A stretch of 26,167 nt of DNA, from contig CAJUNZ010000035.1 in assembly GCA_910587755.1 (NCBI GenBank), forward strand, positions 1 to 26,167, in the 5' to 3' direction. The notes under the pieces were generated by a model that worked only from the letters and a program-made list of their open reading frames with translations, made no database searches and had not been told where the DNA came from. Positions 7,245 to 13,284 of this stretch are shown here, in pieces. A program made the translations under genes and the position numbers. Positions within the stretch are counted from its first letter, which is position 1; every line of letters begins with the position of its first letter. The stretch is from an uncultured Acetatifactor sp. Lineage in GTDB: Bacteria; Bacillota; Clostridia; Lachnospirales; Lachnospiraceae.

Positions 7245-8840
7245 ATGGGGAAAGGACAGGGGAGGCTTGCGCTTCGGGTGCTTGAGGCTTCCAGGAACCA
7301 GCTGTTTTTTGCGCATCGTTTTTTGGAGCAGGCGTTATTCCGCTTAAAATGGAAAGCGGTCAGGGGTATTACTTTCGGAAGCGATGGTGAGTATTTCTAT
7401 TATGATGAAAGATATGTTCTGAGACAATATATGCAGGATCCCGGTCAGGTGGTCAGAGGTTATCTGCACACAGTGATGCACTGTCTGTATCAGCATCCCT
7501 TTTTGGCTCCATCCAGGAGAGTTTACTGGGATCTGGCGGCTGACATTGCGGCGGAAAGCCTGTCAGAGGAGATTCTTCAGGATGAGCAAGAGCAGGAAGC
7601 ACAACAACAGAGGAGAGAGGTGATTAAAACACTTGAAGCAGAGCTTGGAGCCATGTCTGCCAAAAAGATATCTCATTATCTGGAGAATCATTTTCTGGGC
7701 AAAGGGAGAATCTGCGGGATGGGCTTTTCAGAATTGTGCAGCCTGTTCCGGCAGGATGAACATGCAATGTGGTATTCTGAAGAACCCGGGACGGGGAGGA
7801 AAGAGGAGACGGAAAGAGAGGAAAGAAGAACAGGCAGAGAGAAACAGGGGACGGAAAGAGAGGAAATAGAAGAGGAGCAAGGGGCAGAGGATCAAGAGGG
7901 AGCAGGAGAGGACAGAGAGGAAACAGGGGGAGACGAAAAGGGGAGGGAGGAGGCAAACAGAAAAGAAACAGAGGAGGACAGAGAAAAAAAGAAGACAGGC
8001 AGAGGGGAAACAGAGGCAGGCAGAGGGGAAAACGAGACAGGGAGAGAGGAAACAGAGGCAGGCAGAGGGGAAACGGGGACAGGAAGAGAGAGGGCGGAAG
8101 CTGCGAAACTTGGGCAGGTCTGGAAGCATACGGCCCAACAGGTGATGGTGGAGCTGCAGGCGTTTTCAAAGTCCGCAAAAGGGGATCAGGCGGGCACAGT
8201 GATCCGGAGCCTGGGAGCGGTGACAAGGGAAAATTATGACTATTCTGTATTTCTCCAGAAATTTGCCCTGAGGAGAGAGGAAAGAATGGGGACAGATCAG
8301 GACGAATTCGACTATATATTTTATACCTATGGATTGAACCTTTTTAGGAAAGTCCCCTTGATAGAGCCTTTGGAATACAAAGAAGTCCAGGTGATCCGTG
8401 AGTTTGTGATAGCCATTGACACTTCCGGTTCCTGCGCCGGGGAGCTGGTGGAAAGATTTCTGGTAAAGACCTGCAATATTCTGCGGCAGACGGAAACCTT
8501 TGCTCTGAAAGTAAATATTCATATCATCCAGTGCGATGCAGAAGTTCAGGAGGACGTGAAGATAGAATCCCAGGGACAGTTGGAGGAATATATTTCTCAT
8601 CTGGAATTAAAAGGATTTGGCGGTACGGATTTCAGGCCGGTTTTTAAATATGTGGACAATCTGCTGGAGACGGGGGAGCTTGGGAGAGTGGAGGGGCTGC
8701 TGTATTTCACGGACGGGTATGGAAGCTTTCCTGTCAGACCCCCGTGGTACAGGACGGCGTTTGTCTTTTTAGACAGAGCGGAGGATGTGAAAGTTCCTCC
8801 ATGGGCCATGAAAGTGTACCTGGAAGAGACTGAATTATAG
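7245..8840 (+). CDS. VWA-like protein with DUF2201 metallopeptidase-like N-terminus
   Basis: This 531-residue protein has three parts. Residues 1-120 match the DUF2201 N-terminal (putative metallopeptidase) pattern: LHTVMH at 74-79 followed by WDLAADIAAES. The usual HExxH is HTVMH here, lacking the catalytic Glu, so peptidase activity is doubtful. Residues of about 180-285 are a very charged Glu/Arg/Lys/Gly linker encoded by an almost pure purine tract, with internal repeats. Residues 385-531 form a VWA-like domain with an intact metal-ion-dependent adhesion site: D392-x-S394-x-S396, T461/D462 in GGTDFRP, and D490 in FTDG. VWA proteins of this type pair with MoxR ATPases, and the next gene is one, 15 nt downstream. 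ATG 7245 follows AAGGGTGG. It probably works in the cytoplasm as the substrate- or partner-binding subunit of the ATPase. Confidence 0.85.
   Translation: MGKGQGRLALRVLEASRNQLFFAHRFLEQALFRLKWKAVRGITFGSDGEYFYYDERYVLRQYMQDPGQVVRGYLHTVMHCLYQHPFLAPSRRVYWDLAADIAAESLSEEILQDEQEQEAQQQRREVIKTLEAELGAMSAKKISHYLENHFLGKGRICGMGFSELCSLFRQDEHAMWYSEEPGTGRKEETEREERRTGREKQGTEREEIEEEQGAEDQEGAGEDREETGGDEKGREEANRKETEEDREKKKTGRGETEAGRGENETGREETEAGRGETGTGRERAEAAKLGQVWKHTAQQVMVELQAFSKSAKGDQAGTVIRSLGAVTRENYDYSVFLQKFALRREERMGTDQDEFDYIFYTYGLNLFRKVPLIEPLEYKEVQVIREFVIAIDTSGSCAGELVERFLVKTCNILRQTETFALKVNIHIIQCDAEVQEDVKIESQGQLEEYISHLELKGFGGTDFRPVFKYVDNLLETGELGRVEGLLYFTDGYGSFPVRPPWYRTAFVFLDRAEDVKVPPWAMKVYLEETEL
7795..8098 (+). 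repeat. Polypurine low-complexity coding tract
   Basis: For about 300 nt the plus strand is almost only A and G and encodes the Glu/Arg/Gly linker of the VWA protein. A 26-nt direct repeat at 8006-8031 and 8048-8073 (42-nt period, 14 codons) shows that it has grown by tandem duplication and may vary in length between strains. Confidence 0.8.
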
Positions 8841-8855
8841 ATAGGAGGTATAGTC

Positions 8856-10394
8856 ATGAACATCAGGGAGGCAAAGGAGGAAATTACGCGTTCTGTGGAA
8901 GTCTACCTGGAAAAAAATGAAGATGGGGAGTATCAGATTCCCACTGTAAAACAGAGGCCGATCTTTATGATGGGGGCCCCGGGGATTGGTAAGACAGCAG
9001 TAATGGAGCAGATCGCCTCGGAGCTGGACATTGCTCTGGTGTCCTATTCTATGACCCATCACACCAGGCAGAGTGCCTTGGGCCTGCCATTTATTGAAGA
9101 GAGACAGTTTGGCGGGGAGAAGGCCATGGTGTCGGAGTATACCATGAGCGAGATTATTGCCTCGGTCTATAAAGTGATGGAAGAGTCCGGCAAGAAGGAG
9201 GGAATACTGTTTCTTGACGAGATCAACTGTGTCTCGGAGACTCTTGCCCCGGCAATGCTTCTGTTTTTACAGTATAAGATATTCGGAAACAGAAAGCTTC
9301 CTGAGGGGTGGGTGGTGGTCACAGCCGGAAATCCGCCCCAGTACAATAAATCCGTAAAAGAGTTTGACGTGGCAACCCTGGACCGTCTGAAATGCCTGAC
9401 AGTGGAAGAGGACTTTGGAGTCTGGAAATCCTACGCCTATCAGAACGGAATCCATGCCGCGGTGGTCACTTTCCTGGAGATTAATCCGGACTGGTTTTAC
9501 GCCATAAGGACAACGGTGGAGGGAACCCAGTATGTGACGGCCAGAGGATGGGAGGATTTGTCCCGCATTATCTCTGTCTATGAGAAAAAGAAGTTTAAAG
9601 TGGACAAAAGGCTGGTTCAGCAGTACATCACCAACAGTGAGGTGGCCGCCAAGTTCAGCATATATTATGATCTGTTTCAGAAGTATCAGTCGTCCTATCA
9701 GGTGGAAGACATTCTCAAGGGGATTTCCGGTCAGGAGCTGCAGAAGCGGGCAGCCGGCGCCGGGTTTGACGAGAGAGTGTCGCTGCTGGGGCTGATATTG
9801 GAGAATCTAAACCGGAAGTTTGCGGGGACGGTGAGCAGGGAAGCGGTGTTGGAGCGGGTGGTGAAGATTTTGAGGCAGCTGAAGAAGGTGGCCGCGGCCA
9901 TGGAACAGGGCGAGGGAGCCCGGCTGGGAGATCAGAAGGTGAGCCTGGCTCAGAGCCTGAGGCAGCACTGCCTGGAGGTGCGGGAGGAGAGGGACGACAG
10001 AGAGGCGGCGGGAAGCCTGAGTCCCCGTCTCAGGAAAGAGTACAGGGAGGTTCTGGCGCTTCTGGACCAATATACGGAGGAATGCGACAGGGACGGGGAG
10101 GCGGGAAAACTGTTCCGAGGGGTGAAGAAGAAATTTGATGCGGTGGTGAAAAAGCATCATGGCCAGGTACAGGAGGCGAAGCAAGCTCTGGAGAATGTCT
10201 TCAGCTTTATGGAGAGGGTCTGGGGACAGGGGCAGGAGATGATCCTGTTTGTGACAGAGTTGACGGCAAATGCGGACAGTATGCACTTTATTGAAATGTG
10301 GGGCAGCGATGCCTATTTTCAATATAACCAGGAACTTCTGGTGGGGGATGTGCGCCGGAATCTCCAGCGGGAGATTGCGGAACTTGGGATATAA
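8856..10394 (+). CDS. MoxR-like AAA+ ATPase
   Basis: This 512-residue protein has a single AAA+ module of the MoxR type at about residues 30-280. Walker A GAPGIGKT is at 40-47, Walker B ILFLDE at 117-122, sensor 1 TAGNP near 156-160 and an arginine-finger-like LDRLK near 175-179. The C-terminal 220 residues are helical and charged with coiled-coil character. MoxR ATPases act as chaperones or remodelling machines together with VWA proteins, and the gene directly upstream codes for one. ATG 8856 has an excellent AGGAGGT (8843-8849) with 6-nt spacing. It closes the operon; a terminator follows at 10513-10539. It shows no regulator or transposase domain. The substrate of the complex cannot be named from sequence. 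Confidence 0.87.
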   Translation: MNIREAKEEITRSVEVYLEKNEDGEYQIPTVKQRPIFMMGAPGIGKTAVMEQIASELDIALVSYSMTHHTRQSALGLPFIEERQFGGEKAMVSEYTMSEIIASVYKVMEESGKKEGILFLDEINCVSETLAPAMLLFLQYKIFGNRKLPEGWVVVTAGNPPQYNKSVKEFDVATLDRLKCLTVEEDFGVWKSYAYQNGIHAAVVTFLEINPDWFYAIRTTVEGTQYVTARGWEDLSRIISVYEKKKFKVDKRLVQQYITNSEVAAKFSIYYDLFQKYQSSYQVEDILKGISGQELQKRAAGAGFDERVSLLGLILENLNRKFAGTVSREAVLERVVKILRQLKKVAAAMEQGEGARLGDQKVSLAQSLRQHCLEVREERDDREAAGSLSPRLRKEYREVLALLDQYTEECDRDGEAGKLFRGVKKKFDAVVKKHHGQVQEAKQALENVFSFMERVWGQGQEMILFVTELTANADSMHFIEMWGSDAYFQYNQELLVGDVRRNLQREIAELGI

Positions 10395-10512
10395 GAGCGC
10401 AGAAAGCGTTTGACGGGAAAGCCAGTATGGCCCGCACCGATTGCCACTGTGTTTTGCGAAGGGTTAATCTGTGGAACATATTGTTAATTGGTGGGGGTTA
10501 TACTGGATATGG

Positions 10513-10539
10513 GACAGGCCTGGTCGGCTCTGTCTTTTT
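10513..10539 (+). terminator. Rho-independent terminator after the MoxR operon
   Basis: GACAG (10513-10517) pairs with CTGTC (10530-10534) and GCC (10518-10520) with GGC (10526-10528) across one bulged T; the loop is TGGTC. TTTTT follows at 10535-10539. It separates the ATPase operon from the PadR operon. Confidence 0.7.
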
Positions 10540-10559
10540 ATCTAATTTTTTTAAATTAG

Positions 10560-10592
10560 TATATTGCAATATATAGTAGCATATGATACAAT
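10560..10592 (+). promoter_or_regulatory. PadR-operon promoter with overlapping operator palindrome
   Basis: TTGCAA (10564-10569) and TACAAT (10587-10592) are 17 nt apart. The -35 box lies inside a perfect 14-bp palindrome, TATATTGCAATATA at 10560-10573. A second inverted repeat, CTAATTT with AAATTAG, lies next to it at 10542-10559. The position suggests repression by the PadR protein encoded 50 nt downstream; this is inferred, not shown. Confidence 0.6.
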
Positions 10593-10641
10593 GTTTCTGT
10601 CAAAGAGGAGTACTAAGCATTGGAAAGGAAGGAGGACGTTT

Positions 10642-10950
10642 ATGAATACTCAGTTTAAGAAAGGCGCATTGGAATTGTGCGTACTTTCACAGCTTGTCCA
10701 GGGAGATAAATATGGATACGAACTGACGGAGAAGATATCGGGCAAAATGTCCATTGCCAGCGGCACACTTTATCCCATTTTGAGAAAGCTGAAGGAGGAT
10801 GACTATGTGACCACCTACCTGGTGGAATCGGAATCAGGCCCTGCCAGGAAGTATTATCAGCTGTCTGAAAAAGGGAAGGAATATCAGTTGACGGTAAGGC
10901 AGGAGTGGAATGAATTTACCAGTGCAGTGAACCAGTTGATTGAGGAATAG
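10642..10950 (+). CDS. PadR family transcriptional regulator
   Basis: This 102-residue protein is a compact PadR winged-helix regulator of the short (PadR-s1-like) kind. Family marks are FKKGALELCVLSQL, then GDKYGYELTEKIS, then the recognition region SGTLYPILRKLKEDDYV and the wing RKYYQLSEKGKEY. A short C-terminal helix should mediate dimerisation. ATG 10642 follows AAGGAGG with 6-nt spacing; the frame is open further upstream but without a comparable site. Its stop overlaps the ribosome-binding site of the DUF1700-DUF4097 gene 13 nt downstream, so the two are co-expressed. PadR next to DUF1700 is a recurrent arrangement in Bacillota, in which PadR usually represses its own operon. The inducer is unknown; membrane or envelope stress is often suspected. 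Confidence 0.92.
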   Translation: MNTQFKKGALELCVLSQLVQGDKYGYELTEKISGKMSIASGTLYPILRKLKEDDYVTTYLVESESGPARKYYQLSEKGKEYQLTVRQEWNEFTSAVNQLIEE

Positions 10951-10963
10951 GAGGTTAAGGGCC

Positions 10964-12331
10964 ATGACAAAGGCGGAATATATGGAAAAGCTGCAGGAAA
11001 GGCTGGAGAGCTTCGGACAGGAACTGCAGGAAGAGATTATGGAGGATTACAGGCAGCATTTTACCGAGGGGGAGATGCAGGGGAAATCCGAGGAGGAAAT
11101 TATCCAGGAACTGGGAAACATTGAGGAGATGATCCGGGAGCTGCCGGAGGAAGAGATCTCAGGGAATTCGGGATGGAAGCAGGAGATGAAGGACGGTTTT
11201 GAGAAGATTGTCCAGTCTGTGCCCGAGGCCGGGAGCGAGTTCAAGGATTCTCTCAGAAAGTTCATTCAGAAGATGCCCGAAGTGCAGCTGGGATTTGAGC
11301 AGAAGTCCAGGGAAATGGATGGGGCGGAATACTATGATTATCCGGGAGAGTATAAGGGGATTGTTCTGGATGCACGGGAGGCGGATATTTTCCTGCTGCC
11401 CTCTGAGGATGAACAGATCCATGTGGAATACCGGAACAATGGAAATCCATCCAGGCGTACCATGTATGAGTACTATCAGTATGACAAGGATGGAGTTTTC
11501 TATGCGGGAGTAAAGCACAGGAACAATACAGGCGGCGGTGACAAAGAGCGGTTTAAAGTAACGCTGTTTGGCCAGACCATTGTATCCTATGGCAAGGTAT
11601 GCGAATTTGGCGATGCAGAAATAGTGCTGATAGTGAAGGCGCCTGCAGGGATGCCCAGGATCGAGGCTAAGACTACCAGCGGAGATCTTCGGGTGAGAGA
11701 AATTCACACAGAGCATCTGGAAGCGTCAACCGCCAGCGGGGATCTGCAGGTGGAGTCTGTGGAGCTTGGCTATCTGAAAGCCAGCAGTACCAGCGGCGAC
11801 ATGGCTCTGTCGGAAGGGGGGATCAGGGACGCGAAGATTTCCACAGCCAGCGGTGACATGGAGATTGACCGGACAGTGTTTGAGAGAGGCACTCTCTCCG
11901 CAGGCAGCGGTGATATCACCCTGAACGGCACAAAAATACAGTTTGTAAACATACACACGGGCAGCGGCGATATAGACGTGGAGAGAGGCTGCTTCAAGAT
12001 TGCGGAGTGCAAGGCGGGAAGCGGCGACATTACCGTTGAGGCCAGTGCGGAAGAATATGATTGCGCAGCGGGAAGCGGCGACATCTCTGTCAACGCAGGG
12101 GAGGGGACTAGGAAAGTTGTCGTGGCCACCGGAAGCGGGGACATTTCAATTGATCTGAACGGTATACCGGGCATGGAAGTGAGCGTCTCAACCTTTGGGG
12201 GAGATGCGGACGTGACTTTCGGCGGTGAGAGAAGGCGGGATCTTAGGAACGGGGTTTACACCTATGGGGATGGTTCCTGCAGGGTGTCGGCCAAGAGCGG
12301 TTCCGGTGATATCTCTGTTTCGGCAGAGTAG
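10964..12331 (+). CDS. DUF1700 (HAAS) - DUF4097 beta-helix fusion protein
   Basis: This 455-residue protein begins with a DUF1700/HAAS signalling-type helical domain (MTKAEYMEKLQERL to about residue 62, with DYRQHFTEG and EEEIIQELGN). A linker leads into a DUF4097 parallel beta-helix. From residue 239 the motif S-G-D recurs about ten times. Seven successive Ser codons lie at 11678, 11735, 11792, 11849, 11906, 11963 and 12020, exactly 57 nt (19 residues) apart, then at 12074 and 12134, and a last one at 12301. No transmembrane segment or signal peptide is seen, although DUF1700 proteins are often membrane-anchored. ATG 10964 has AGGAGGT at 10949-10955 with 8-nt spacing. It is the likely effector or target of the PadR operon; its activity is not known. 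Confidence 0.87.
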   Translation: MTKAEYMEKLQERLESFGQELQEEIMEDYRQHFTEGEMQGKSEEEIIQELGNIEEMIRELPEEEISGNSGWKQEMKDGFEKIVQSVPEAGSEFKDSLRKFIQKMPEVQLGFEQKSREMDGAEYYDYPGEYKGIVLDAREADIFLLPSEDEQIHVEYRNNGNPSRRTMYEYYQYDKDGVFYAGVKHRNNTGGGDKERFKVTLFGQTIVSYGKVCEFGDAEIVLIVKAPAGMPRIEAKTTSGDLRVREIHTEHLEASTASGDLQVESVELGYLKASSTSGDMALSEGGIRDAKISTASGDMEIDRTVFERGTLSAGSGDITLNGTKIQFVNIHTGSGDIDVERGCFKIAECKAGSGDITVEASAEEYDCAAGSGDISVNAGEGTRKVVVATGSGDISIDLNGIPGMEVSVSTFGGDADVTFGGERRRDLRNGVYTYGDGSCRVSAKSGSGDISVSAE

Positions 12332-12347
12332 GACCCGGCAGTTGCAT

Positions 12348-12381
12348 TTATACTGCACACCGGATAAATATGCAGTACAAC
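12348..12381. repeat. Dispersed palindromic repeat, copy 2
   Basis: It matches 5009-5042 at 33 of 34 positions, including the arms TACTGCA (12351-12357) and TGCAGTA (12371-12377). It lies 16 nt after the DUF4097 stop codon. The hairpin that follows copy 1 is absent here. Confidence 0.7.
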
Positions 12382-12412
12382 AGTTCAAATGGAGTCGGAA
12401 GGCTCAGAAAAG

Positions 12413-12448
12413 GAAGTTCCCAGGCAGCAGGCTTGGGGGCTTCTTTTT
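12413..12448 (+). terminator. Rho-independent terminator after the DUF4097 gene
   Basis: A 13-bp stem (12413-12425 with 12431-12443, with three G-U pairs) encloses the loop AGCAG and is followed by TTTTT at 12444-12448. Confidence 0.7.
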
Positions 12449-12539
12449 GCTGGAAAAAGATTTGGGTATGGCGTTATGGGGACAAGAAGGTTATAATGAT
12501 AGGAAGAAAGTAATAAATAACAGGAGGATAGTACAAGCT

Positions 12540-13199
12540 ATGGAGAACACAATTAAGGTGACGGGCAGGGGAAAGATAAGCGTAAAACCGGATATGGTCA
12601 GGCTGCTGCTGAATCTGGAGGAAATGGCAGACACTTATGACGGGGCAGTGGAACTGTCCCTGCGGCAGACCGGGGAGATGAAGGACAGTCTTGCAGGGGC
12701 AGGTTTCGCGCCTGAGGATTTAAAGACGCTGTCATTCCGCGTCAGCGCAGAATATGAAAACTACCAGGAGGGCCAGGTCTGGAAGCGTAGGCAGGCGGGA
12801 TATAAATTTACCCATTCCCTGAAGCTGGAGTTCCCGGTGGCTGACCAGGTGCTGGGCAGGATTATTCACGCATTGTCCCGCTGCCAGGCGCATCCGGAGT
12901 TCCGCATTCAGTATACGGTGAAGGACGGAGAGGCTGTGAAGAACAAGCTTTTGGAAAATGCCATGGCGGATTCCAGGGCCAAGGCCGAGATACTGGCAGG
13001 CGCAGCGGGAGCCGCACTGGGGCCCGTGAGGCAGATTGACTATTCCTGGGGAGAGGTGGAACTTGTGTCTAAATCCGCAGGGCTGCTCAGAGGCTGCAGC
13101 ATGGATGACGCCCCGGAACCGGCAGCCTACAACATGGACATTGAACCTGATGAGGTGGAGACCACAGATACGGTGACGGTGGTTTGGGAGCTGCAGTGA
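12540..13199 (+). CDS. SIMPL domain (DUF541) protein
   Basis: This 219-residue protein matches the SIMPL/DUF541 family (PF04402). It starts with the family hallmark ITVxGRGKISVKPDMV-like segment, followed by the region around FAPEDLKTLSFRVSAEYENY and a C-terminal TVTVVWELQ strand. Many family members are exported; this one has no signal peptide, so it is probably cytoplasmic. ATG 12540 follows CAGGAGG with a rather long 12-nt spacing. The frame is open back to 12225, but that part overlaps the DUF4097 gene, the repeat and the terminator and is not real coding sequence. TATAAT at 12492-12497 may be its -10 box, but no good -35 box is visible. Family members have been linked to oxidative stress and multimer formation; the role here is unknown. 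Confidence 0.85.
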   Translation: MENTIKVTGRGKISVKPDMVRLLLNLEEMADTYDGAVELSLRQTGEMKDSLAGAGFAPEDLKTLSFRVSAEYENYQEGQVWKRRQAGYKFTHSLKLEFPVADQVLGRIIHALSRCQAHPEFRIQYTVKDGEAVKNKLLENAMADSRAKAEILAGAAGAALGPVRQIDYSWGEVELVSKSAGLLRGCSMDDAPEPAAYNMDIEPDEVETTDTVTVVWELQ

Positions 13200-13253
13200 G
13201 AGAGGGCAGGATATGTTTATCCCGAAAAATACCTGTGAAACTGTATAAAAGGA

Positions 13254-13278
13254 CAGGGCAGGAGTAAATCCTGCCCTG
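13254..13278. terminator. Shared terminator between convergent genes
   Basis: A perfect 10-bp stem (13254-13263 with 13269-13278) has the loop GTAAA. It lies 6 nt after the end of the minus-strand gene and 54 nt after the SIMPL stop. On the minus strand TCCTTTTA follows the stem, so it suits the minus-strand operon best. Confidence 0.7.
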
Positions 13279-13284
13279 GGATAG

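Noticed and set aside
11678..12136. Regular 57-nt repeats as a CRISPR array
   Set aside because: The repeats are in frame, degenerate and translate into S-G-D beta-helix turns.
12492..12497. TATAAT as promoter of the SIMPL gene
   Set aside because: No acceptable -35 box or TGn extension; kept only as a remark in the gene entry.
12225..12539. N-terminal extension of the SIMPL protein
   Set aside because: The frame overlaps the DUF4097 gene, a repeat and a terminator; the family N-terminus begins at 12540.
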